Source of the DNA: Acidobacteriota bacterium
GTDB taxonomy: Bacteria; Acidobacteriota; Terriglobia; Terriglobales; Acidobacteriaceae
Length of the DNA: 11,754 bases
Assembly: GCA_021801945.1 (NCBI GenBank)
Contig: JAKABE010000064.1
Coordinates: 1 to 11,754, forward strand
Direction of reading: 5' to 3'
The notes under the pieces: model-generated
Told to the model about the DNA's origin: nothing
The model's input: only the letters and a program-made list of their open reading frames with translations
Databases searched by the model: none
Shown: one piece after another, positions 1 through 6,565 of the stretch
How positions within the stretch are numbered: the first letter of the stretch is position 1
How the letters are laid out: each line of letters opens with the position of its first letter
Made by a program: the position numbers and the translations under genes

Positions 1-2
1 CT

Positions 3-140
3 GGGATCAAAGAGTAGGCCTTCCAGATCGCCGAGTACTTCGCCCTGCCTGTTGAAGCCATCTTCTCAACGCGACCGCTCAAGCCGCTGAGCGAGCAGGT
101 TTATGCGGGCAGCCAGCCGCGGGAAAAGGAGCGACCATGA
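3..140 (+). pseudogene. C-terminal end of an XRE-type HTH regulator, interrupted by an in-frame stop
   Basis: The reading frame ending in TGA at 138-140 encodes a 40-residue tail beginning AFQIAEYFALPVEAIFS. This matches the end of small Cro/CI (XRE) repressors, where the last helices read like LAFxIAxxFxxPxExIF. Such regulators usually precede a membrane-protein gene, and here the stop overlaps the ATG of the next gene as ATGA, so the two are translationally coupled. A TAG stop at 15-17 falls exactly where family members carry a Leu just before Ala-Phe; one base change (TTG to TAG) would explain it. Only four codons are visible upstream of it, and they do not clearly continue the family pattern, so a frameshift or rearrangement is also possible. 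The DNA-binding helices lie outside the window. Family identity is fairly likely; pseudogene status is inferred from the stop alone. Confidence 0.5.
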
Positions 141-649
141 ATACCGAATGCGCAGTTGGAAATATCCGCATCCACTTCGAATCGCGTGCGCGACGCCGCT
201 GGTTGGTCGTGCTCTTTTACGCTATGGTGGCTGCGTTCGGCTTCGCCCCGTTTTCCGCTCACCCGAACGCTCTTACTGTGTGGATCGTTAGCGGGTTCGG
301 CGCACTCTTCGTGGTCGTCTTCTTAAGCTTCACATGGATTGCCGGTGACCCGCGCATTCGTGGCGACGAACGCGAGACGCATCGCCGCGACCATGCCCAC
401 TACGTGGCGTACCGCATGCTCCTTTATGGCTTCTCTTCGGTTTTGCTCTATTATTTCGTCGCGATTCCCATCGCCCGCGTTTTCCTGGAAGCCAATCCGT
501 CCGCGCTGCTCCTGCGTGTGGTCCTGTCAGGGTCCCTTCGGCAGGTATTCCTGATCCTGGCAATCTGCTTTCTCTTCGCCTCTTTACCGCAGGCCGTCCT
601 GCTCTGGACCGAACCCGACATGGAGCCCGAGCGGCAACAAATTAGCTGA
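137..649 (+). CDS. four-TM integral membrane protein downstream of an XRE regulator
   Basis: The product is 170 residues with four hydrophobic helices at about 22-40, 46-69, 91-114 and 134-157. A charged loop at about 70-88 carries [10 protein letters not shown] and several His and Arg residues. The N-terminal 20 residues are soluble and there is no cleavable signal peptide. The start is well supported: AAGGAG at 126-131 lies 5 nt before the ATG. It overlaps the upstream XRE-type frame by ATGA, an arrangement common for small XRE repressors and a partner membrane protein. The 3' end overlaps the convergent tyrS gene by 8 bp. I recognise the arrangement but not a named family, and no enzymatic or transport motif is visible. 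The role is unknown; membrane sensing or immunity linked to the upstream regulator would be guesswork. Confidence 0.8.
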   Translation: MNTECAVGNIRIHFESRARRRWLVVLFYAMVAAFGFAPFSAHPNALTVWIVSGFGALFVVVFLSFTWIAGDPRIRGDERETHRRDHAHYVAYRMLLYGFSSVLLYYFVAIPIARVFLEANPSALLLRVVLSGSLRQVFLILAICFLFASLPQAVLLWTEPDMEPERQQIS

Positions 650-1886
650 TCACGGCGACCTTGGCCCGCTTCCCCAGCCGCACCACAATTCGCGCCGGCA
701 GCGCTCCAATTGGAACCACGACTCCCGGTGCTGTCTCCCCATCCAGCTTCACGGCCTTCTCGGCTACTTTGCGGTTTGCCTCTGCGCCGCTCGCCGCGAG
801 CCCGATTTGCACCAGAAGCTTCGGTAGCCGGATCTGCGAAGTGCCATCGGGCCCCGCCACATCGGCATAGGCCACGCTGACCTCTTCCAGATCTTCCGCC
901 GTCTCCTTCTGTTGGAACATCCGCGCCCAGTTTTCGTCCGCGCTGACAGCCGCTGCCTCGCCGTTGAAGCCCGCGGTAATCGTCCGTGCCAGGCGCTTTT
1001 TCACATCCATCGGATGCTGCGCGCCGGAGGCTACGTCCCGCTGGAGCGCGTCGATTTCCGACTGCCTCAAATCTGTCAGCAGCGCCCAATACTTCCACAT
1101 CAGCTCGTCGCTGATGCTCATGAGCTTGCCGTACATTTCGCTGGCCGGCTCGTTGATGCCGATGGCGTTGTTCAGCGACTTCGACATTTTCTGCACGCCG
1201 TCGAGGCCTTCGAGGATCGGCGTCATCAGGATGATCTGCGGCTTCTGGCCGTAGTGGCGCTGCAACTCGCGCCCGCAGCCCAGGTTGAAGCGCTGATCCG
1301 TGCCGCCCAGCTCCACGTCGCACTGCAGCGCCACTGAGTCGTAGCCCTGCATCACCGGGTAGAGCAGCTCGTGCAGGCTGATGGGCTGCTCGGCCTGGAA
1401 GCGCTTGTGAAACTCGTCGCGCTCCAGCATCTGCGAGACCGTAAAGTGCGCCGTCAGCCGGATGGTGCCCTCGTAGTCGAGCTTTCCGAGCCACTCCGAG
1501 TTGTAGCGGACTTCGGTCTTTGCGGCGTCGAGGATGCGGAAGACCTGCTCCTTATACGTCTCCGCATTCGCCTCAATCTGCTCGCGCGTCAGCGGCTTGC
1601 GCGTCACGTTGCGGCCCGTGGGGTCTCCGATGAGCGAGGTAAAGTCGCCCACTAGAAAGATGACCGTGTGCCCAAGCTGCTGAAAGTGGCGCAGCTTGCG
1701 CATCAGTACGGTGTGGCCCAGGTGCAGGTCGGGCGCCGTGGGGTCGAATCCCGCCTTTACGCGCAGCGGACGGCCCGTCTTGCGGCTCTCTTCAAGGCGC
1801 TCGCGCAAATCGCTTACGCGAATGATCTCCGCTGCGCCCTTCTGCAACAGATCCAATTGTTCATCGACAGGTTTGAACGTGCTCAT
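642..1886 (-). CDS. tyrS: tyrosine--tRNA ligase
   Basis: A cytoplasmic class I aminoacyl-tRNA synthetase that charges tRNA-Tyr with tyrosine using ATP. With the ATG at 1886 it has 414 residues, normal for the TyrS type found in many Gram-negatives. The Rossmann catalytic domain has [13 protein letters not shown] (HIGH motif as HLGH at 55-58), the tyrosine/adenylate-site sequence GGTDQRF at 194-200, and the KMSKS loop at 233-237. An S4-type RNA-binding domain follows at about 343-410 ([12 protein letters not shown]...). A TTG in frame at 1922 would add 12 residues, but the ATG at 1886 fits the family N-terminus ([13 protein letters not shown]) better. It lies 124 nt downstream of a PadR gene on the same strand. 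A TATACT box sits 10 nt upstream of the ATG, so it may have its own promoter. The TAA stop overlaps the end of the convergent membrane-protein gene. Confidence 0.97.
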   Translation of the reverse strand: MSTFKPVDEQLDLLQKGAAEIIRVSDLRERLEESRKTGRPLRVKAGFDPTAPDLHLGHTVLMRKLRHFQQLGHTVIFLVGDFTSLIGDPTGRNVTRKPLTREQIEANAETYKEQVFRILDAAKTEVRYNSEWLGKLDYEGTIRLTAHFTVSQMLERDEFHKRFQAEQPISLHELLYPVMQGYDSVALQCDVELGGTDQRFNLGCGRELQRHYGQKPQIILMTPILEGLDGVQKMSKSLNNAIGINEPASEMYGKLMSISDELMWKYWALLTDLRQSEIDALQRDVASGAQHPMDVKKRLARTITAGFNGEAAAVSADENWARMFQQKETAEDLEEVSVAYADVAGPDGTSQIRLPKLLVQIGLAASGAEANRKVAEKAVKLDGETAPGVVVPIGALPARIVVRLGKRAKVAVIS

Positions 1887-1896
1887 GCCGCTCTTC

Positions 1897-1925
1897 AGTA
1901 TAAAGTCCGGGGTCGAGGGCAATCA
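1897..1925 (-). promoter_or_regulatory. candidate tyrS promoter
   Basis: On the minus strand TATACT (1902-1897) matches the sigma-70 -10 consensus at 5 of 6 positions. Only 10 nt separate it from the chosen ATG at 1886. A weak TGATTG lies 17 nt further upstream as a possible -35. If used, the transcript would begin only a few bases before the ATG, with little or no Shine-Dalgarno sequence. Inferred from sequence only. Confidence 0.35.
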
Positions 1926-2010
1926 CAGCGCCACCCGCGCCTCAAGCGCAAGCAGCCAGCCGAGCGGCGCCTCACTCCGGCACCGCTCGCGCCACTGCTA
2001 TCGCCCTTGC

Positions 2011-2592
2011 TCAGACCGCGTCAATCGCCCGTGCCGCCGCATCCACCGCCTCGGCAATCTTGCTCACCTGCTCAGGCGTCAGGTTTCCCCGCTCCAGCCG
2101 CATCCGCAGCGCATAGCGCAGGTTCATTACCGCCCTCTCGATCTGCGGTGAGCGCCCGCGCCCGAAGTGGTGTCCCGCCTCCTCGATCCGTCCGAAGATC
2201 GCCTTCACCTCCACGCGATGGGCCTTCAGATACTCCTTGCCTTGCTCGGTCGCTTCGTAGAGCTTCTTGTTTCCCTCGGTGGCCGTAACCACCGCCAGCC
2301 CTTCTTCTTCGAGCAGCGTCAGCGTCGGATACACTACCCCTGGACTTGGGGAATAGCCGCCCGCCAGCCGCTCCTCAATCGCCTTCATGATCTCGTAGCC
2401 GTAGCTGGGTTTATCGGCGATCAGTTGCAGCATCACCAGCCGCAGTTGGCCGGCGTCGAAGAACCGTTCCCGGCCTCCGCCAAACCCACGCAACGGCCCG
2501 CCCCATCCGCGGCCAAATCCGCCATGGCGGAAGCGGTGCCGCTCCCCGCCCTCACAATACTCACCGTGCATTTCACCAAACTGTCGAAACAT
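2011..2592 (-). CDS. PadR-family transcriptional regulator with Gly/His-rich N-terminus
   Basis: A 193-residue DNA-binding regulator. Residues about 46-122 form the PadR winged helix-turn-helix: DAGQLRLVMLQLIADKPSYGYEIMKAIEERL, then SPSPGVVYPTLTLLEEEGL and a wing with LYEATEQGKEYL. A helical C-terminal dimerisation region follows at about 123-193. The first 45 residues are unusual: rich in Gly, Arg and His, with Cys13 and His9, His19 and His23, as in a subset of PadR proteins with flexible, possibly metal-binding, N-terminal tails. The start is firm, with GGAGG at 2604-2600 placed 7 nt before the ATG. The gene has a TTGACA promoter whose -10 lies inside an 18-bp palindrome, so autorepression is likely. 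tyrS lies downstream on the same strand, but a regulatory link is not evident. The ligand is unknown. Confidence 0.93.
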   Translation of the reverse strand: MFRQFGEMHGEYCEGGERHRFRHGGFGRGWGGPLRGFGGGRERFFDAGQLRLVMLQLIADKPSYGYEIMKAIEERLAGGYSPSPGVVYPTLTLLEEEGLAVVTATEGNKKLYEATEQGKEYLKAHRVEVKAIFGRIEEAGHHFGRGRSPQIERAVMNLRYALRMRLERGNLTPEQVSKIAEAVDAAARAIDAV

Positions 2593-2616
2593 CGGTTTTC
2601 CTCCGACCTATTCATG

Positions 2617-2634
2617 ATATATCTTAAGATATAT
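2617..2634. promoter_or_regulatory. 18-bp perfect palindrome, probable PadR operator
   Basis: ATATATCTTAAGATATAT is a perfect 18-bp inverted repeat and an AT-rich island in GC-rich DNA. It overlaps the -10 element of the PadR promoter, so a bound PadR dimer would block RNA polymerase. PadR regulators commonly bind AT-rich palindromes in their own promoters; that this site serves the adjacent protein is inference. Confidence 0.65.
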
Positions 2635-2654
2635 TGAAACTGTATCGATGTCAA
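2626..2654 (-). promoter_or_regulatory. PadR gene promoter
   Basis: On the minus strand a perfect -35 TTGACA (2654-2649) is followed after 17 nt by TATCTT (2631-2626), a 4-of-6 match to the -10 consensus. The predicted transcript start is roughly 25-30 nt upstream of the ATG at 2592, leaving room for the GGAGG ribosome site. Confidence 0.65.
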
Positions 2655-2718
2655 TCTCCCTTTGCCGGATTTGTCGTCTCTGTTCTCCGGTCTCCTCACA
2701 TCCGTTCCGCCCTCCCGC

Positions 2719-2724
2719 TATAAT
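2719..2724 (+). promoter_or_regulatory. candidate -10 box for the alaC leader region
   Basis: A perfect TATAAT lies about 270 nt upstream of alaC. No convincing -35 is present at 16-18 nt spacing. The nearest ATG (2732) is only 7 nt downstream, so a transcript from here would start at or next to a short open frame. Confidence 0.4.
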
Positions 2725-2731
2725 TGGACTC

Positions 2732-2815
2732 ATGTACCGGCCTGCCCAAAGCATCTATCCCATCACGCATGGTCTTTGCTCCCGCGCGACTCGAGCCGCG
2801 GCTTCTGCCGCCTAG
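2732..2815 (+). CDS. 27-codon short ORF with Ala-rich end upstream of alaC (possible leader peptide)
   Basis: ATG 2732 to TAG 2813 encodes 27 residues ending RATRAAASAA, with six Ala among the last eight residues. It follows a TATAAT box by 7 nt and would be leaderless. The next gene makes alanine from pyruvate, so an Ala-codon leader acting as a supply sensor is conceivable. However, Ala codons are frequent by chance in GC-rich DNA, and I see no clear alternative terminator/antiterminator pair between here and alaC. It could equally be non-coding 5' leader. Confidence 0.2.
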   Translation: MYRPAQSIYPITHGLCSRATRAAASAA

Positions 2816-2841
2816 ACCTCCGTCCCACCTCATCCCGAAAA

Positions 2842-2869
2842 TTCAGTTTTCAGTTGCCAGAAGTCAGTC
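2842..2869 (+). repeat. drifted heptamer tandem repeat (TTCAGTT type)
   Basis: Two exact copies of TTCAGTT (2842-2848, 2849-2855) are followed in the same 7-bp register by GCCAGAA and GTCAGTC, which look like diverged copies. It lies in the non-coding region upstream of alaC. Confidence 0.45.
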
Positions 2870-2948
2870 GTGAGCCTGTGCGTTCCCGCTGCCAACGGCT
2901 GGTGATCTCACCTCGCTGATTCACCGTTAACCAAAAACCGATTGCCAA

Positions 2949-2983
2949 TCTCTGTTCTCTGATCTCTGATCTCTGTATTCTGG
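2949..2983 (+). repeat. heptamer tandem repeat TCTCTGW running into the alaC ribosome-binding site
   Basis: Four consecutive 7-bp units, TCTCTGT, TCTCTGA, TCTCTGA and TCTCTGT (2949-2976), are followed by a diverged fifth, ATTCTGG, which supplies part of the GGAG Shine-Dalgarno for alaC. The run ends 7 nt before the ATG. Confidence 0.7.
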
Positions 2984-2990
2984 AGTCACC

Positions 2991-4178
2991 ATGGAAGAGT
3001 TTTCCCGCATTCAGCGTCTCCCGCCCTACGTCTTTAACATCACCGGCGACATGAAGATGGCCGCGCGCCGCCGCGGCGAAGACATTATCGACTTCGGGAT
3101 GGGCAACCCCGATGGCCCCACGCCAAAGCACATCGTCGACAAAATGGTCGAGGCTGCTCTTAAGCCGCCCACGCACCGCTACTCCGTCTCGCGCGGTCTG
3201 CCCCGGCTGCGCAAGGCCATCTGCAACTGGTACCAGTCCCGCTACGACGTCTCGCTCGACCCCGACTCCGAGGCCATCGTGACCATCGGCTCCAAGGAGG
3301 GCATCGCTCATCTCTGTCTGGCCATCCTCGACTCGCGCGACACAGTACTTGTTCCCAATCCCTCCTATCCGATCCATATATATGGTCCTGTCATCGCCGG
3401 CTCACACATTGTGAGCGTTCCAGTCCACGACCAGGACCAGTTTCTCGCGCAGCTTGAAGACCTTATCCCGCGCATGACCCCGCGCCCCAAGGCTCTCATC
3501 GTCAACTTTCCATCGAACCCGACGACCGCATGCGTCGAGCTGCCCTTTCTCGCCCGCCTCGTGGAATTGGCCCGCGAGTACGGCTTCCATCTCATCCACG
3601 ACATCGCCTATGCCGACATCGCATTCGACGGCTACAAACCGCCCAGCGTGCTTCAGGTTCCCGGCGCCAAAGATGTGGCCGTCGAGTTCTTCACCCTTTC
3701 CAAGAGCTACAACATGCCTGGCTGGCGGGTAGGTTTCATGGTCGGGAACCGGCGTCTGGTCGCTGCTCTGGCGCGTCTGAAGAGTTATTTTGATTACGGG
3801 ATTTTCACGCCCATTCAGGTGGCGTCGATTGCAGCCCTGGAGGGGCCGCAGGACTGCGTACGCGAGATCGCCGAGATCTACCGCCGCCGCCGCGATGTCC
3901 TGGTCGACGGCCTCAACAAGCTCGGCTGGACCGTGGCCAAGCCCAAGGCCACCATGTTCGTCTGGGCCCAGATCCCCGAGGCCTACCGCGAACTCAGGTC
4001 GCTTGAGTTCTCCAAGCTCCTGCTGACAGAGGCCAAGACAGCGGTATCGCCGGGAATCGGTTTTGGCGACCACGGCGACCACCACGTCCGTTTTGCGCTG
4101 ATCGAGAACGAAGAACGCACTCGCCAGGCCCTGCGCGGCATCAAGCAGATGCTGGCCAAAGGCGTCGTGACTGCGTAG
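2991..4178 (+). CDS. alaC: alanine transaminase (AlaC-type class I aminotransferase)
   Basis: A PLP-dependent cytoplasmic enzyme that transfers the amino group of glutamate to pyruvate, giving alanine and 2-oxoglutarate. Its 395 residues track E. coli AlaC (YfdZ) closely throughout. Shared stretches include [22 protein letters not shown] and GNPDG near the N-terminus, VTIGSKEG at 97-104, [12 protein letters not shown] at 121-132, [15 protein letters not shown] at 228-242 and SPGIGFGD at 353-360. Key residues are Asn176 in NFPSNPT, Asp204 and Tyr207 in HDIAYAD, the PLP-binding Lys238, Arg246 (PGWR), and the carboxylate-binding Arg367 (HVRFAL). GGAG at 2982-2985 lies 5 nt before the ATG. The gene stands alone, with a 336-bp upstream region holding a TATAAT box, a short Ala-rich ORF and heptamer repeats. 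The close relative LL-diaminopimelate aminotransferase is less likely given the AlaC-specific stretches. Confidence 0.93.
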   Translation: MEEFSRIQRLPPYVFNITGDMKMAARRRGEDIIDFGMGNPDGPTPKHIVDKMVEAALKPPTHRYSVSRGLPRLRKAICNWYQSRYDVSLDPDSEAIVTIGSKEGIAHLCLAILDSRDTVLVPNPSYPIHIYGPVIAGSHIVSVPVHDQDQFLAQLEDLIPRMTPRPKALIVNFPSNPTTACVELPFLARLVELAREYGFHLIHDIAYADIAFDGYKPPSVLQVPGAKDVAVEFFTLSKSYNMPGWRVGFMVGNRRLVAALARLKSYFDYGIFTPIQVASIAALEGPQDCVREIAEIYRRRRDVLVDGLNKLGWTVAKPKATMFVWAQIPEAYRELRSLEFSKLLLTEAKTAVSPGIGFGDHGDHHVRFALIENEERTRQALRGIKQMLAKGVVTA

Positions 4179-4220
4179 CGATGCACCGCAGCCGCGCCAT
4201 GACAGCCAGCAGTGCATGCT
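4177..4220 (+). other. stem-loop at the alaC stop codon
   Basis: AGC-ATGCAC (4177-4186, with G4180 bulged) pairs with GTGCAT-GCT (4212-4220), giving nine pairs around a 25-nt loop. It begins on the alaC stop codon. No T-tract follows, so it is not a classical intrinsic terminator. It may protect the mRNA 3' end or be chance. Confidence 0.3.
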
Positions 4221-4349
4221 AAGAACTACGCGGTGGCGGCAAAAACCGGGCCAGTTCCACGGCAGTTTAGATGGCCGCGAAGCTGTGCAGGCCGGTGGCT
4301 GACGGCAAAAGGTACGCCGGTTCGCGCAGATAAAGGAGGCGGCGCGCAG

Positions 4350-4478
4350 ATGGAGATTGTTCAACTGTATTTCGGCGCCGGGCGCCCATACCGGCTGCCG
4401 GCGCACCGGCAGCCATCAGGACGAGATGATAACGCGCGGGGATCGCTGAGCGCCAAAGAGCAAGAGTCTCCCAGATAG
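4350..4478 (+). CDS. possible small ORF of 42 codons between alaC and the glutaredoxin gene
   Basis: The ATG at 4350 is preceded by AAAGGAGG (4332-4339), a strong Shine-Dalgarno match with 10-nt spacing. The frame runs MEIVQLYFGAGRPYRLP... to TAG at 4476-4478. The composition is unremarkable and the product not recognised. A 9-bp GC hairpin sits inside the frame, which argues for RNA function rather than coding. The frame is open upstream to 4212, without a good ribosome site. Low confidence. Confidence 0.2.
   Translation: MEIVQLYFGAGRPYRLPAHRQPSGRDDNARGSLSAKEQESPR
4393..4414. other. strong 9-bp GC hairpin with a CGCA tetraloop
   Basis: GGCTGCCGG (4393-4401), loop CGCA, CCGGCAGCC (4406-4414) form a perfect stem between two convergent genes. 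No U-tract follows on either strand, so intrinsic termination is doubtful. It could be a T-less terminator, part of a structured RNA, or a REP-like element. The rest of the 4179-4487 gap shows no other clear feature. Confidence 0.5.
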
Positions 4479-4487
4479 CTTCTCGTT

Positions 4488-4730
4488 CTACTTTCTCCCC
4501 GCCAGCACCCTCAGAAACTGACGCCCATCCATGTGATATTTGAATGCCTTGCGGCCATCGATAAAAACAACGGGCACCTCTTCGTTATACTTCTGCCGCA
4601 ATTGGGGATCGGCATCGATATCCACCTCGCGCCAACAGAAGTCGGCCCGGCTCTGAAGTTGCGTGAGTGTCGCCTTGACTACATCGCAAAGATGACAGCC
4701 CCCGCGCGAATACACAACCACCTCATGCAT
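4488..4730 (-). CDS. small glutaredoxin-like thioredoxin-fold protein
   Basis: An 80-residue cytoplasmic thiol-redox protein. It begins with a beta strand (HEVVVYSRGGCHLC) carrying the CxxC active site at Cys12 and Cys15. A helix follows, then the REVDIDADPQL segment typical of the glutaredoxin-like DUF836 group, then the cis-proline loop EEVPVVFIDG with Pro53. The C-terminal helix is short. Length and motifs fit this compact group rather than classical glutaredoxins, which use CPYC. Known relatives reduce disulfides, but the partner here is unknown. The ATG at 4730 has no Shine-Dalgarno; TATAAT sits 6 nt upstream, so a leaderless mRNA is likely. The gene is divergent from the phosphofructokinase gene and convergent with alaC. 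Confidence 0.85.
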   Translation of the reverse strand: MHEVVVYSRGGCHLCDVVKATLTQLQSRADFCWREVDIDADPQLRQKYNEEVPVVFIDGRKAFKYHMDGRQFLRVLAGRK

Positions 4731-4736
4731 AGAGCG

Positions 4737-4742
4737 ATTATA
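4737..4742 (-). promoter_or_regulatory. perfect -10 box adjacent to the glutaredoxin start codon
   Basis: TATAAT on the minus strand (4742-4737) ends 6 nt before the ATG at 4730. That would put the transcription start on the first base of the start codon. No good -35 is visible at 17 nt. Confidence 0.55.
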
Positions 4743-4820
4743 TTTGGATGTCTATCGCATCGCGGGTTGTACTGTTTCTGAGTCTGCGCATTCGGCGTTT
4801 GTCGCTGGCTGCCTTCAAGA

Positions 4821-4854
4821 AGCGCCTGAAGCGATTGAGGCAATCAGCGCCTGA
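4821..4854 (+). repeat. 9-bp direct repeat flanking a small palindrome upstream of pfkA
   Basis: AGCGCCTGA occurs at 4821-4829 and 4846-4854. Between the copies lies GATTG-AGG-CAATC (4833-4845), a 5-bp inverted repeat. The unit ends just before the candidate pfkA -35, so it could be an activator or repressor site. Function is not established. Confidence 0.35.
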
Positions 4855-4855
4855 C

Positions 4856-4884
4856 TCGACAAATGCTCCACCATCGTCCATATT
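4856..4884 (+). promoter_or_regulatory. candidate pfkA promoter
   Basis: TCGACA (4856-4861, 5 of 6 to TTGACA) and CATATT (4879-4884, 4 of 6 to TATAAT) are separated by exactly 17 nt. The -10 ends 8 nt before the ATG at 4893. The alternative ATG at 4863 would fall inside this spacer, which favours 4893 as the start. Confidence 0.4.
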
Positions 4885-4892
4885 TGTTTCTA

Positions 4893-6023
4893 ATGGCGGC
4901 AAAGATCAAGCGCATCGGCATTCTCACGGCTGGCGGCGACAGCCCCGGCCTAAATGCAGCCATCCGTGGCGTGGGCAAAGCCGCGCTTGGCTACTACGGC
5001 TGGGAGATCGTCGGTTTTCGCGACGGCTTTCGTGGCCTGGTCGAGAACCGGCGGATCAATCTGGACCGCGCCGCTCTTTCCGGTATTCTCACCGTCGGCG
5101 GTACGATCCTCGGCACCAGCCGCGACAAGCCACACCGCATGGTAATGAACGGCGAAACCAGAGACATGACCGGCGCGATCCGGGACAATCTCAAGAAGTG
5201 GGGAATCGATTGCGTCGTCTGCCTTGGGGGAGGCGGGACAGCGAAGAACGCTCTGCGCTTGCACCGGGCGGGCATCAACGTGATTACCTTGCCTAAAACC
5301 ATCGACAACGACGTAGCCATGACCGACGCCACTTTTGGGTATGCAACCGCTTTGGACATCGCTACCGACGCGATCGATCGCTTGCACAGTACCGCTCACA
5401 GCCACCATCGCATTGTCGTAGCCGAGATCATGGGTCACCGCGCCGGTTGGCTGGCGCTGGGCGCAGGGCTGGCGGGCGGCGCGGATGTCGTCCTCATTCC
5501 CGAAATTCCGTACGACGTAGAGAAGATCGCCAATGCCATTCGCCAACGCAGCAAGCAAGGAAGAAACTTTAGCATCGTTGCCGTAGCCGAGGGCGCGATG
5601 AGCCGCGATGATGCGCGTATCTATGACGGTGCCGAGAAGAAACTGGAGCGCACCAAGACGTTGAACGGCAAGATTGATGCCAAGCAAGAAATAGCCGCGC
5701 TTGATGCGCGGCATCAGGGCAACACGATGCGCCTCGCCAAACAACTCGAGGAGCTTACGTACCTCGAATCGCGTGTGACGATTCTTGGCTACGTGCAGCG
5801 CGGCGGCACACCGTGCGCGGCAGATCGCATTCTCGCCACTCGCCTTGGCACCGCATGCGCCGATCTGATCAACGAGGGGAAGTTTGGCATGATGGTGGCA
5901 GCCCGCGGCGACGGAACGGAACCGGTGCCGCTGGATGAAGTGGCAGGCAAGCGAAAGTCAGTTCCGCGCGACCACTCCTGGATTGAGACAGCCCGCAAGT
6001 TGGGAACTTGCCTCGGCAACTGA
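4893..6023 (+). CDS. pfkA: 6-phosphofructokinase
   Basis: Phosphorylates fructose 6-phosphate to fructose 1,6-bisphosphate, the committed step of glycolysis, in the cytoplasm. From the ATG at 4893 it has 376 residues; an in-frame ATG at 4863 adds 10, but neither has a Shine-Dalgarno and 4893 gives the usual short lead into [17 protein letters not shown]. Visible motifs are the phosphate-binding GGDSPG at 14-19, [10 protein letters not shown] at 111-120, catalytic PKTIDND at 134-140, MGHRAGW at 180-186 and GYVQRGG at 299-305. The donor site is atypical. The E. coli GGDG motif reads GGGG, with Gly (115) at the position that is Asp in PPi enzymes, while the TIDND motif is preceded by Lys (135), a feature of PPi-type and mixed groups. 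It is longer than E. coli PfkA (320 residues). ATP is the more likely donor but this is not settled by sequence. Confidence 0.93.
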   Translation: MAAKIKRIGILTAGGDSPGLNAAIRGVGKAALGYYGWEIVGFRDGFRGLVENRRINLDRAALSGILTVGGTILGTSRDKPHRMVMNGETRDMTGAIRDNLKKWGIDCVVCLGGGGTAKNALRLHRAGINVITLPKTIDNDVAMTDATFGYATALDIATDAIDRLHSTAHSHHRIVVAEIMGHRAGWLALGAGLAGGADVVLIPEIPYDVEKIANAIRQRSKQGRNFSIVAVAEGAMSRDDARIYDGAEKKLERTKTLNGKIDAKQEIAALDARHQGNTMRLAKQLEELTYLESRVTILGYVQRGGTPCAADRILATRLGTACADLINEGKFGMMVAARGDGTEPVPLDEVAGKRKSVPRDHSWIETARKLGTCLGN

Positions 6024-6565
6024 GGTGAATAATTCGTGCATGCGGATGCCCTGACGGAGTGGCGAAACGCCTGATACCGCACTGGAATCTGTTCATCGTT
6101 TCCGTGAGCTTCGACAAACAGCTGCAAAAGCACCCTTCCGCGACTTCGCCGTACGGGAGACCGCGGCGCGCCGCAAGAGCGGCATCATCCCGCGCATTGC
6201 CGCCTCAAGTCCTTGCCGGCTGCTATACATGGCGAATCTGCAGCCCAGAGTAGCTTGCGTTGGCGCTTGCTCATCCCGGCGCAATCCCTCGAGCACGCCC
6301 GTGTCCATGTGTGAGGTACAGAAACGGCTTTCCTATCTCCCATGACTGTTGGATGAATTCCAGGGCACGCTGCTTGAAGCGATCTCGGCTAGCCAGTATC
6401 CAAGCAAATCAGTCATCTCCTCGCGCGACAAACTCCCAGTTATATTACGTGCGCTTCAAAGAGTTTGACCGACGCCGTGTTCGAGCCCTCTCCTCATCGA
6501 GTTCGCTGGTCAGAACGCAGTCGGCGCTCGGTACCGGGATATCGGTTCCCCATTGTGCCGCATTT
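6024..6565. other. 542-bp gene-poor stretch, possibly decayed coding sequence
   Basis: I find no supported gene, RNA or terminator here. On the plus strand one frame is open from 6055 to a TGA at 6343, then again from 6346 to a TGA at 6466. The second piece reads LLDEFQGTLL, then a helical-looking segment ending PVILRALQRV. It resembles real protein more than noise but is not recognised and has no start codon. It may be a pseudogene remnant. On the minus strand this is the 3' flank of the Hsp70-like gene, with no clear terminator. Confidence 0.35.

Noticed and set aside
451..1494. 347-codon open frame opposite tyrS
   Set aside because: Low-complexity Arg/Gly/Ala composition overlapping a certain tyrS gene; a by-product of GC-rich codon use.
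4212..4349. GGTGGC...GGCAAAA occurring twice, considered as a riboswitch
   Set aside because: No match to the conserved core of cobalamin, glycine or other riboswitches I can recall, and no downstream gene on the same strand to control.
3402..4406. 334-codon open frame on minus opposite alaC
   Set aside because: Mirrors alaC codons, no motif, no ribosome site.
4950..5744. 264-codon open frame opposite pfkA
   Set aside because: Shadow of a strongly supported gene; no family character.
6040..6130. tRNA-Leu-like string (GGAGTGGCGAAACGCC) after pfkA
   Set aside because: No acceptor stem pairing, anticodon arm or TTCGA-type T-arm at the right spacing.
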